From Taudactylus pleione (lineage: Eukaryota; Chordata; Amphibia; Anura; Myobatrachidae), in assembly GCA_031769625.1 (NCBI GenBank), contig JAUIMM010000582.1:2734456-2798455 (forward strand): DNA of 64,000 nucleotides. The letters are read 5' to 3'. The notes beneath the pieces are model-generated. The model ran no database searches. It worked only from the letters and a program-made list of their open reading frames with translations, and was not told the origin of the DNA. A program made the translations under genes and the position numbers. Below, piece after piece: positions 44,388 to 55,400 of the stretch (positions are counted from its first letter, which is position 1; every line of letters starts with the position of its first letter).

Positions 44388-44432
44388 AACCAGCCTCCTG
44401 CGCCATTTGCATACTGGCGCAGGAGGCTGGTT
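44388..44432. repeat. perfect 18-bp-arm hairpin
   Basis: AACCAGCCTCCTGCGCCA (44388-44405) and its exact complement TGGCGCAGGAGGCTGGTT (44415-44432) are separated by nine bases. The pairing does not extend outward, so a microRNA precursor (usually a longer stem) is unlikely. It may be a solitary unit of the hairpin-string type. Confidence 0.85.
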
Positions 44433-44549
44433 ATATAAAAAGACGCCCAATGCTGGCTTCTCTGATTTGCCACTGTGCCAGCCGATGCAGCGTCGGATCA
44501 ACTGCGTGACCATCGGACATCTGAGTACCGAATATTCTTTTTTCATATT

Positions 44550-44816
44550 CTACCACAATTGTGTATTGGAGTAACGTTTATTAACCTTGTTATAATATGA
44601 TAGCAATTTTAAGTCTGTAAAATTGTTGATGCTGATGGATTTATACAACAAAACGATTACTTTGTGCTATAATCACTCTTTGTAATTAGCTATTTTGCAT
44701 GTACAAAATATAACTTTAATGTACATTCCTCCATAATATACATGTAATCAAAATTGTGAAACCTGCAAATTGTACTTTCTTGACCTCAATAAAAACATTT
44801 GTAAAAAAAAATAAGA
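44550..44816 (+). repeat. AT-rich segment ending in AATAAA and A-run, retroelement-like 3' end
   Basis: CCTCAATAAAAACATTTG followed by an A-run at about 44802-44813 has the form of a retroposed 3' end. No coding remnant and no flanking duplication are visible upstream, so it could be a 3' tail of an L1-type element or a processed transcript. Confidence 0.35.
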
Positions 44817-44929
44817 AATGAGGTACAGATGATGGTACAGTTGTAGGCCACCAGCGCACAAAATAGACTAATGTTGTGCCTAATGCTACCGGAGGAATGG
44901 GATTGTTTTGCCGGTTCAAATCCCGACAG

Positions 44930-45480
44930 CGGCTGGCCGAAGGGAGGAAATCCCGACAGCGGAGGTAAGTATAGCTAACCCTCCCCTCTCCCCCCCTAAC
45001 TCTCCTTTAGGGGTGCCTAACCCTAACCTCCCCCCAATGTGCCTATCCCTAACCCTCCCAGGGGGTGCCTAACCCACCCTTCCCCTGGCCCAGGGATATT
45101 CAACGTTGGCCCTCCAGCTGCTGTGGAACTACATATCCCAGCATGCACTGCCACCTTTTTGATATAACAGCATGCTAAATCTATGGCAGTGCATGCTGGG
45201 ATGTGTAGTTCCACAGCAGCTGGAGGGTCAAGGTTGAAGACCCCTGCCCTAGCCTATCCCTCCCCAGGGGGGGTGCCTAACCCTGAGTCTCCCCGGGGTG
45301 CCCTAAACCTAACTCTCCCCCCACGTGGCTAAGAGGATGGGCGCCCGTACTTACCTCGTTCAGGCCCGCGTCGGGATTATGACAGGCGTTGGTATCTTGG
45401 CTCCTGTCATACATCCCTAGCCAGCATTCTGGCATCGGGATTGTGACCGGCGTCCTTGTGTCCTCCGGTCACATAACTAC
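44930..45480. repeat. CCCTAACC-rich degenerate repeat with AATCCCGACAGCGG ends
   Basis: AAATCCCGACAGCGG near 44917-44965 and CGTCGGGATTATGACAGG near 45370 are approximate inverted partners. Between them lie diverged units built on GGGGTGCCTAACCC and TAACCTCCCC. A palindromic hAT element is inserted at 45091-45246. It is not telomeric. Probably an old composite MITE. Confidence 0.5.
45091..45246. mobile_element. palindromic hAT MITE, 156 bp
   Basis: The arms are CAGGGATATTCAACGTTGG with CAGCTGCTGTGGAACTACA and their complements ending GGTTGAAGACCCCTG. The octamers CCCTGGCC (45083-45090) and CCCTAGCC (45247-45254) differ at one base. The arm motif also occurs at 20099-20175. Confidence 0.88.
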
Positions 45481-45524
45481 ATCCCCTACTGGCCTTATTT
45501 CCTGCAAACCCAAGCATTTAGACA

Positions 45525-45833
45525 CAGGGCCCTAACTAGCTATGGGCGATCGGTGCCGTCACACAGAGCGCAGCACCGCTGACCATCCACAGTCCCTGTA
45601 TCTGGCTGGCAGGGCGCCTAGAACGGCACCCGGCAGATGGAATCTCAGATTAAGTGCTGCCCGGAGGACGCTCCAAGCCGCAGACTGCAGCCATACCAGG
45701 ACCCCGGAGTACCCCGAGGATGCTCCGGTCAGCGCTGTTGTTCCAGTCGCTTGTGGCCCCGCCCCCAGTCTGACATCATGCGCTGAGGGGCCGTGACTGG
45801 CACCGGGCGCCATAGCTGGAAGCTGGGGCTCTG
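45525..45833 (+). mobile_element. hAT MITE, 309 bp, perfect 8-bp duplication
   Basis: The left end CAGGGCCCTAACTAGCTATG pairs imperfectly with the right end CATAGCTGGAAGCTGGGGCTCTG, read as two blocks. TTTAGACA lies exactly at 45517-45524 and 45834-45841. A relative lies inverted at 30955-31180. The 84-codon frames on both strands are not genes. Confidence 0.92.
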
Positions 45834-45841
45834 TTTAGACA

Positions 45842-46115
45842 TCTTGGTGCATTTTCTCAAATTGAGACACACAGCTCCTCCAAATAAATAAATGCCTGCG
45901 TTTGACCAATGTGCAGTTCGTAAATGAAGCCCTGTAATTTGCCTTCAACTAAATGTAACTCCTCTGTGTCTTACCTATCTACCATAACCAGCACAGGAGG
46001 TGCGCAGTACCATGATAGTAATATTTAACCCCTGCGCTTTCTATGTAAATATAAAGTAGGGAGGGTGAGGTGTATATTTGTATGGCATCTACATACATAT
46101 AAATAAGGAGACTGA
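45842..46115. other. unique sequence, nothing recognised
   Basis: Ordinary sequence with no repeat ends. Confidence 0.5.
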
Positions 46116-46225
46116 GGGCCTGATTCAGCAAGGATTGCACCTGCGATTACGCACGCGTCCGGTCGATTGTTGCATTCTGCACATGCATCACAGTGCGCGA
46201 ACTGGCCACTGCGACTGCAATGAAT
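46116..46225 (+). mobile_element. truncated MITE type B
   Basis: GGGCCTGATTCAGCAAGG, then ATTACGCACGCGTCCGGTCG and TTGTTGCATTCTGCACATGC, match the left part of type B copies. The right part is missing. Confidence 0.7.
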
Positions 46226-46735
46226 GAAAATACAAGTTGCAATAACACAAGAAATGACCGTTAGCTGTAACACTGTGGCAGAATCGCTATGGATGAGAAT
46301 GACAGCAAATGTTTGGGGTAACAGTACTAGAATGAATGTAGCGGTTTCAGTGTAACAGATGTCTTATGCAGTCAGGGCAGGGCCGACTATTACGGTGTGT
46401 ACGGGGCCGCCGAGTGCCACGGTGATCTTAGGGGGCCCGATTCCCACCTGCTGCCACCATACCGCTTCAGGGAAGGGGCAATGTCTGGTTATAGTACTTT
46501 CTGCTGCTACCCTATGGTGAGATACCTGGGGGGGGTCAGAGGAGCGTGTGCTGAGCCCTGATTGGAAGAGCTCAGCACACTTGCTCCTTTGACCTGGGCA
46601 GGGGGGAGGGGCTACACCGACTTTTTTCAAATGTTCAATTTAGCAGCATGGAGGATGATGGAACTGCTGGAAGCTCCGCATCAAGGTGAGAGGGGGTGAG
46701 ACTGCAGGGGAGCACATTGCTTGTGTCCCCCACTC
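46226..46735. other. mostly unique, possible hAT fragment
   Basis: CAGGGCCGACTATTACGG near 46379 is hAT-terminus-like, but no partner end was found. Nothing else is recognised. Confidence 0.4.
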
Positions 46736-49700
46736 GGTCTGTATATGTATATATACGTCTATATGTAACCCTGCCTTTATGTATGTATATGTAACCCTAT
46801 CTGTGCGTGTGTATACTTCTATATGTAACCCTGCTTGTATGGATGTGTGTAACCCTGTCTGTATGTGTATGTCTCTATATGTATCCCTGTCTGTATGTGT
46901 ATGTCTCTATATGTAACCCTGTCTGTATGTGAAGGTCTCTATATGTACCCGTCTGTATGTGTATGTCTCTATATGCAACCCTGTCTGTATGTGAGTCTCA
47001 ATATGTAACCCTGTCTGTATGTGAATGTCTCTATATGTAACCCTGTCTGTATGTGTATGTCTCTATATGTATCAGTGTCTGTATGTGTATGTCTCTATAT
47101 GTAACCCTGTCTGTATGTGAAGGTCTCTATATGTACCCGTCTGTATGTGTATGTCTCTATATGCAACCCTGTCTGTATGTGAGTCTCTATATGTACCCCT
47201 ATCTGTATGTGTATGTCTCTATATGTACCCCTGACTGTATGTGAATGTCTCTATATGTACCCCTGTCTGTATGTGTATATGTCTCTATATGTACCCCTGT
47301 CTGTATGTGTATATGTCTCTATATGTACCCCTGTCTGTATGTGAATGTCTCTATATGTACCCCTGTCTGTATGTGAATGTCTCTATATGTACCCCTGTCT
47401 GTATGTGTATGTCTCTATATGTAACCCTGTCTGTTTGTGAATGTCTCTATGTGTAAGCCTGTCTGTATGGCTCTATATGTAACCCTGTCTGTATATGTCT
47501 CTATATGTAACCATGTCTGTATATGTCTCTTTGTGTAACTGTCTGTATATGTCTATATGTACCCCTGTCTGTATGTGCATGTCTCTATATGTAACCCTGT
47601 CTGTATGTGAATGTCTCTATATTTAAGCCTGTCTGTATGTGTATGTCTCTATAGGTAACCCTGTCTGTATATGTCTCTATATGTAACCATATCTGTATAT
47701 GTCTCTTTATGTAACTCTGTCTGTATATGTCTATATGTAAGCCTGTCTGTATGTGTATGCCTCTATATGTGAATGTCTCTATATGTAAGCCTGTCTGTAT
47801 GTGTATGTCTATATGTAACCCTGTCTGTATGTGAATGTCTCTATATGTACCCCTGTCTGTATGTGTATGTCTCTATATGTAACCCTGTCTGTATGTGAAT
47901 GTCTCTATATGTAAGCCTGTCTGTATGTGTATGTCTCTATATGTAACCCTGTCTGTATGTGAATGTCTCTATATGTAAGCCTGTCTGTATGTGTATGCCT
48001 CTATATGTAACCCTGTCTGTATGTGTATGTCTCTATATGTACCCGTCTGTATGTGTATGTCTCTATATGTAACCCTGTCTGTATGTGAATGTTTCTATAT
48101 GTAAGCCTGTCTGTATGTGAATGTCTCTATATGTAAGCCTGTCTGTATGTGTATGTCTCTATATGTAACCATGTCTGTATATGTCTATTTATGTAACTCT
48201 GTCTGCATATATGTATATATGTAAGCCTGTCTGTATGTGTATGCCTCTATATGTAACCCTGTCTGTATGTGAATGTCTCTATATGTAGCCCTGTCTGTAT
48301 GTGAATGTCTCTATATGTAACCCTGTCTGTATGTGAATGTCTCTATATGTACCAGTCTGTATGTGAATGTCTCTATATGTAACCCTGTCTGTATATGTCT
48401 CTATATGTAACCCTGTCTGTATATGTCTCTATATGTAACCATGTCTGTATATGTCTCTTTATGTAACTCTGTCTGCATATATGTATATATGTAAGCCTGT
48501 CTGTATGTGTATGCCTCTATATGTAACCCTGTCTGTATATGTCTCTTTATGTAACCATGTCTGTATATGTCTATTTATGTAACTGTCTGTATATGTCTAT
48601 ATGTAAGCCTGTCTGTATGTGAATGTCTCTATATGTAACCCTGTCTGTATATGTCTCTATATGTAACCCTGTCTGTATATGTCTCTTTATGTAACCATGT
48701 CTGTATATGTCTATTTATGTAACTGTCTGTATATGTATATATGTAAGCTTGTCTGTATGTGTATGCCTCTATATGTAACCCTGTCTGTATGTGAATGTCT
48801 CTATATGTAACCCTGTCTGTATGTGAATGTCTCTATATGTAACCCTGTCTGTATGTGAATGTCTCTATATTTAAGCCTGTCTGTATGTGTATGTCTCTAT
48901 AGGTAACCCTGTCTGTATATGTCTCTATATGTAACCATGTCTGTATATGTCTCTTTATGTAACTCTGTCTGTATATGTCTATATGTAAGCCTGTCTGTAT
49001 GTGTATGTCTATATGTGAATGTCTCTATATGTAACCCTGTCTGTATGTGTATGTCTCTATATGTAACCCTGTCTGTATGTGAATGTCTCTATATGTACCC
49101 CTGTCTGTATGTGTATGTCTCTATATGTAACCCTGTCTGTATGTGAATGTCTCTATATGTAAGCCTGTCTGTATGTGTATGTCTCTATATGTATACCTGT
49201 CTGTATGTGTATGTCTCTATATGTAACCCTGTCTGTATGTGAAGGTCTCTATATGTACCCGTCTGTATGTGTATGTCTCTATATGTAACCCTGTCTGTAT
49301 GTGAATGTTTCTATATGTAAGCCTGTCTGTATGTGAATGTCTCTATATGTAACCCTGTCTGTATGTGAATGTCTCTATATGTAACCCTGTCTGTATATGT
49401 CTCTATATGTAACCCTGTCTATATATGTCTCTATATGTAACCATGTCTGTATATGTCTTTATGTAACTCTGTCTGCATATATGTATATATGTAAGCCTGT
49501 CTGTATGTGTATGCCTCTATATGTAACCCTGTCTGTATGTGAATGTCTCTATATGTAGCCCTGTCTGTATGTGAATGTCTCTATATGTAACCCTGTCTGT
49601 ATGTGAATGTCTCTATATGTACCCGTCTGTATGTGAATGTCTCTATATGTAACCCTGTCTGTATATGTCTCTATATGTAACCCTGTCTGTATATGTCTCT

Positions 49701-50562
49701 ATATGTAACCATGTCTGTATATGTCTCTTTATGTAACTCTGTCTGCATATATGTATATATGTAAGCCTGTCTGTATGTGTATGCCTCTATATGTAACCCT
49801 GTCTGTATGTGAATGTCTCTATATGTAACCCTGTCTGTATGTGAATGTCTCTATATGTACCCGTCTGTATGTGAATGTCTCTATATGTAACCCTGTCTGT
49901 ATATGTCTCTATATGTAACCGTCTGTATATGTCTCTATATGTAACCATGTCTGTATATGTCTCTTTATGTAACTCTATCTGTATATTTCTATATGTAAGC
50001 CTGTCTGTATGTGTATGTCTCTATATGTAACCCTGTCTGTATGTGAATGTCTCTATATGTAAGCCTGTCTGTATGTGTATGTCTATATGTAACCCTGTCT
50101 GTATGTGAATGTCTCTATATGTAACCCTGTCTGTATGTGTATGTCTCTATATGTAAGCCTGTCTGTGTGTCTCTATATGTAACCCTGTCTGTATGTGAAT
50201 GTCTATATATGTACCCCTGTCTGTATATGTCTCTATATGTAACCCTGTCTATATATGTCTCTATATGTAACCATGTCTGTATATGTCTCTTTATGTAACT
50301 CTGTCTGTATATGTCTATATGTAAGCCTGTCTGTATGTGTATGTCTCTATATGTAACCCTGTCTGTATGTGAATGTCTCTATATGTAACCCTGTCTATAT
50401 GTAACCATGTCTGTATGTGAATGTCTCTATATGTAACCCTGTCTGTATGTCTCTATATGTAACCCTGTTTGTATATGAATGTCTCTATATGTAACCCTGT
50501 CTGTATGTGAATGTCTCTATATGTAAGCCTGTCTGTATGTGTATGGCTCTATATGTAACCCT
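46736..50562 (+). repeat. 32-bp minisatellite, 3.8 kb, about 125 units
   Basis: Units combine TCTATATGTAACCCTGTC with TGTATGTGAATGTC or TGTATATGTC, giving 32-bp and shorter (about 26-bp) forms. AAGCCTG, ACCCGTC and ACCATG variants recur in the same order, showing block duplication. For example the runs at about 48150-48300 and 49430-49600 are alike. Cys/Tyr/Val-rich frames inside are by-products. Confidence 0.95.
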
Positions 50563-50641
50563 GTTAGTTATTATTGAAACAACTTTTATTATATTTTACT
50601 TAAAATATATATGAGCAAAGTAAAGACAATTGTAACATATA
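50563..50641 (-). repeat. AT-rich segment, possible minus-strand retroelement 3' end
   Basis: Read on the minus strand the sequence contains AAAATATAATAAAAG and ends in an AATAATAAC tail, a LINE-like 3' end. AT-rich DNA at 51868-52330 across the inserted element may be its continuation. Confidence 0.25.
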
Positions 50642-51867
50642 GGGGGCGATTCAATTGGGCACGAGGTTAAGCAACCCGACCGTGGTATCAGAGCTTAATA
50701 CCTCACGTTGTGTAAAAAAAAAAAAATTAAATAAAACATTTTTACTCACCTGTCCGGGGGTCTCAGCGGCTCCTGGTGGCCTCTTCTTCACTGAGGAGGA
50801 GGCTGCTGGGAGTCCCGAGGGCTGCTGGAACGCTCAGGGGCTGCTAGGAGATGTAGTTCTCCTAGCGCTGGCTACAGGGGGAATACACTGACACGGGGGG
50901 AGGGGTCACACTCACGCACACTGACTCATACACACTAACAATCACAAAAACTCACACCCACTCACCCTGCTGTGAAAGACCCGGCTCCCTACGCTGGATG
51001 CAGAAGACACCGCTTCCGAAGGTGAGTATTTAAGGAGTAATTAAGCTAATTGGAATCTTCCAATTGCTTAATTAGTCCTCAGGGAGGGGGTGTTGCCAGG
51101 TTCCCTGAGCAAGTCCCGCTGATTTTTCCTAAAATTAACGATTTTAGGAAAAATCAAATTTGCTCTGGAGCTGTAAGAGAAAAAGACACTTAGGGCCTGA
51201 TTCAGACCCACTCGCGAGCGGCTGTCCGCTCGCAAGTGGGTCGATGTTCTGCACTGAGCATGCGCACGACGGAGGGCGCATGCGCCAGACGCGACGAGCG
51301 AAGGATTTTCCTTCGCTCGTTGTGTCTCTTCAAAGGGGGCGTGCTGTCGATGTTGACTGACAGCACGCCCCCTTTGGTGGGCGTGCCGGGGGCGTGCCTC
51401 CCTGACGGGGGCGTTCCCACGGGAATGCCTCCCGTCAGAAGCCGGCCCACTGACATCACTAGTGATGTCAGTGGGAGTGATTTTGGCTCTGATAGAGCCA
51501 AAATCACTCCGAGCCTTGTGGTTGAAAAACTCAACCACAGGCTTTTGTACGCAGTTTCGATGGTCGCGATGGTCACGACCATCGCGGCCATCAAACTGCA
51601 CGCTCGTATAGGCTGTGGGTGGTGACCCACAGCTATACGAGCGTCCAGGAGGACGCTCCATTTTCATGGAGGGCGGCCCTCATTCAGAGCGTGCGCTCTG
51701 CTCAGAGCGTACGGCTCTGAATGAGGGCCATATTTCTATAGACATCACCGAGACCCATTTCCAGTCCCCTAATCGAATACTATAACCCCGGACCAGCAGG
51801 AAAACCCCAGTGCCGGCTTTTTAAAAAAAATTTTTTTACATTTCCCGCCCGCAATTGGATTCCCCCC
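50642..51867. mobile_element. GGGGGCGATTCAATT-type element with nested MITE
   Basis: The left end GGGGGCGATTCAATTGGGC pairs with the right end CGCAATTGGATTCCCCCC. CATATA or ATATA occurs on both sides, so a short duplication is likely. The interior has hairpins at 51034-51078 (AGTAATTAAGC...GCTTAATTA) and 51121-51155 (GATTTTTCCTAAAAT and its exact complement). A type A MITE occupies 51193-51729. The same termini occur at 62453-63690. Confidence 0.8.
51193..51729 (+). mobile_element. multi-hairpin MITE, type A, nested
   Basis: The ends are GGGCCTGATTCAGACCC and GGCTCTGAATGAGGGCC, with flanks TTA and ATA. The stems are unusually clean: GGGGGCGTGCTGTCGATG/GACAGCACGCCCCC, CCACTGACATCACTAGTG, GAGTGATTTTGGCTCT/AGAGCCAAAATCACTC, GATGGTCGCGATGG, GCTCGTATAGG...CTATACGAGC with GTGGGTGG...ACCCAC inside, and GAGCGTGCGCTC. 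Compared with other copies several stems have changed on both arms together. A 199-codon minus frame (51068-51667) is a by-product. Confidence 0.92.
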
Positions 51868-52400
51868 ATATATTAATTCTTATTTGATTAAAATGGTCAA
51901 GAAAAGAGAATGTGTTAAACATTCCAAAGACAGAATAGACACATATAAAATGTCAGCGATAAAACTAAATTCTTTGTATGTTTTCTAAGAGGCGAAAATA
52001 TTTAAAAATCTCTACATCGCCTTAGAGGATATCTATGAGAGAGAACATCAGTGAGAAACATTACAGTTATATATATTCTATTCTAAATGATATATGTTTA
52101 CTGATCACCACCAAAACAACAAATAGCCTCTGTTGACAACCAGTGATAGCAGTGCCTGTAATTAGAACTTTTATAGATACCAATTAGTACTTGAAATTCG
52201 TATTTATAAAATTCAATATTGTTTGTCTGGCAAATAAGACGCCACAATTCCCAGATCTCAGATTATTATTCATGCCCAGGGCCTAGTTCCAGGACCAACT
52301 TTAAATGAAATGTAATAAGAACATATAAATATGAGAGTTTATTTCACAAGTGGCGGAAAAATGTTTTTTCGCTTACCAAAAAGAAATGAAGCTCTGGTCT
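51868..52400. other. AT-rich sequence, nothing firmly recognised
   Basis: Possibly the continuation of an old minus-strand retroelement interrupted by the preceding element. No reading frame survives. Confidence 0.4.
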
Positions 52401-55400
52401 CTGACACATGACCCCACCCCTCCTACACTCACTGACCCCAACCCCTCCTACACTCACTGACCCCAACCCCTCTGAGACGCACTGATCCCAACCCCTCCGA
52501 CATGTACTGACCTCACACCTCCACCCTCACTGACCCCAACCCCTCCGACACTCACTGACCCCAACCCCTCCGACACTCACTGACCCCAACCCCTCAGAGA
52601 CGCACTGACCCCAACCCCTCCTACACTCACTGAGCCCAACCCCTCTGAGACGCACTGACCCCAACCACTCCTACACTCACTGAGCCCAACCCCTCTGAAA
52701 CGCACTGACACCAACCCCTCCACCCTCACTGACCCCAACCACTCCTACACTCAGACCCCAACCCCTCCTACCTTCACTGACCCCAACCCCTCTGAGACGC
52801 ACTGACCCCAACCCCTCCGACACTCACTGACCCCAACCCCTCTGAGACGCACTGACCCCAACCCCTCTGAGATGCACTGACCCCAACCCCTCCACCCTCA
52901 CTGACCCCAACCCCTCCGACACTCACTGACCCCAACCCCTCTGAGACGCACTGACCCCAACCCCTCTGAGACGCACTGACCCCAACCCTCCACCCTCACT
53001 GACCCCAACCCCTCCGACACTCACTGACCCCAACCCTCCACCCTCACTGACCCCAACCCTCCACCCTCACTGACCCCAACCCCTCCTACACTCACTGACC
53101 TCAACCCCTCCTACACTCACTGACCCCAACCCCTCCGACACTCACTGACCCCAAACCCTCTGAGACGCACTGACCCCAACCCCTCCTACACTCACTGACC
53201 CCAGCCCCTCCACCCTCACTGACCCCAACCCCTCTGAGACGCACTGACCCCAACCCCTCCACCCTCACTGACCCCAACCCCTCCGACACTCACTGACCCC
53301 AATCCCTCTGAGACGCACTGACCCCAACCCCTCCTACACTCACTGACTGACCCAACCCCTCCGACACGCACTGACCCCAGCCCCTCCTACACTCACTGAC
53401 CCCAACCCCTCCGACACTCACTGACCCCAACCCCTCCGACACTCACTGACCCCAACCCCTCTGAGACGCACTGACCCCAACCCCTCCGACACTCACTGAC
53501 CCCAACCCTCCGACACTCACTGACCCAACCCCTCCGACACTCACTGACCCCAACCCCTCCGACACGCACTGATCGCAAACCCTCCGACACTCACTGACCC
53601 CAACCCCTCCGACACTCACTGACCCCAACCCCTCCGACACTCACTGACCCCACAACTCCGCCCTCACTGAACGGAAACCACTCCACCCACACTGACCCAA
53701 CCCCTCCGACACTCACTGCCCCAACCCCTCCGAGACGCACTGACCCTAACCCTTCCTACACTCACTGACCCCAACCCCTCCACCCTCACTGACCCCAACC
53801 CCTCCTACATTCACTGACCCCAACCCCTCCTACATTCACTGACCCCAACCCCTCCTACACTCACTGACCCTAACCCCTCCCGACACTCACTGACCCCAAC
53901 CCCTCCGAGACGCACTGACCCCAACCCCTCCGAGACGCACTGACCCCAACCCTTCCTACACTCACTGACCCCAACCCCTCCACCCTCACTGACCCCAACC
54001 CCTCCTACATTCACTGACCCCAACCCCTCCTACACTCACTGACCCCAACCCCACCGAAACTCACTGACCCCAACCCCTCTGAGACGCACTGACCCCAACC
54101 CCTCCTACACTCACTGACCCCAACCCCTCCGACACTCACTGACCCCAACCCCTCCACCCTCACTGACCCCAACCCCTCCGACACTCACTGACCCCAACCC
54201 CTCCACCCTCACTGACCCCAACCCCTCCGACACTCACTGACCCCAACCCCTCCGACACTCACTGACCCCAACCCCTCTGAGACGCACTAACCCCAACCCC
54301 TCCTACACTCACTGACCCCAACCCCTCCGACACTCACTGACCCCAACCCCTCTGAGACGCACTGACCTCAACCCCTCCGAGACGCACTGACCCCAACCCC
54401 TCCTACACTCACTGACACCAACCCCTCCACCATCACTGACCCCAACCCCTCCGACACTCACTGACCCCAACCCCTCCACCCTCACTGACCCCAACCACTC
54501 CTACACTCACTGACCCCAACCCCTCTGAGACGCACTGACCACAACCCCTCCTACACTCACTGACCCCAACCCTCCACCCTCACTGACCCCAACCTCTCCG
54601 ACACTCATTGACCCCAACCCCTCTGAGACGCACTGACCCCAACCCCTCCTACACTCACTGACCCCAACCCCTCCGACACTCACTGACCCCAACCCCTCCG
54701 ACATGCACTGACCCCAACCACTCCACCCTCACTGACCCAACCGCTCCGACGCTCACTGACCCAACCCCTCCGACACTCACTGACCCCAACCCCTCCGACA
54801 CTCACTGACCCCAACCCCTCCGACACGCACTGATCGCAATCCCCTCCACCCTCACTGACCCCAACCCCTCTGAGACGCACTGACCCCAACCCCTCTTACA
54901 CTCACTGATCCCACCACTCAGACACTCACAGCCCCCCAACCCCTCCGACACTCACTGACCCCAACCCCACCGACACTCACTGACCCCAACCCCTCTGAGA
55001 TGCACTGACCCCAACCCCTCTGAGATGCACTGACCCCAACCCCTCCTACACTCACTGACCCCAACCCCTCCTACACTCACTGACCCCAACCCCTCCTACA
55101 CTCACTGACCCCAACCCCTCTGAGACGCACTGACCACAACCCCTCCTACAGTCACTGACCCCAACCCCTCCACCCTCACTGACCCCAACCCCTCCGACAC
55201 TCACTGACCCCAACCCCTCTGAGACGCACTGACCCCAACACCTCTGAGACTCACTGACCCCAACCCCTTCTACACTCACTAACCCCAACCCCTCCGACAC
55301 TCACTGACCCCAACCCCTCTGAGACGCACTGACCACAACCCCTCCTACACTCACTGACCCCAACCCCTCCACCCTCACTGACCCCAACCCCTCCGACACT

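Noticed and set aside
44388..44432. Hairpin as a microRNA precursor
   Set aside because: The stem is only 18 bp with no outward extension, and it sits in a repeated context.
45000..45320. CCCTAACC-rich sequence as telomeric DNA
   Set aside because: Spacing is irregular with GGGGTGCC segments; no run of the telomere hexamer exists.
46686..49146. Cys/Tyr/Val-rich frames
   Set aside because: They are translations of the 32-bp minisatellite unit.
51068..51667. 199-codon minus-strand frame
   Set aside because: It lies in the nested MITE and its host element; hairpin-rich GC sequence gives few stops by composition.
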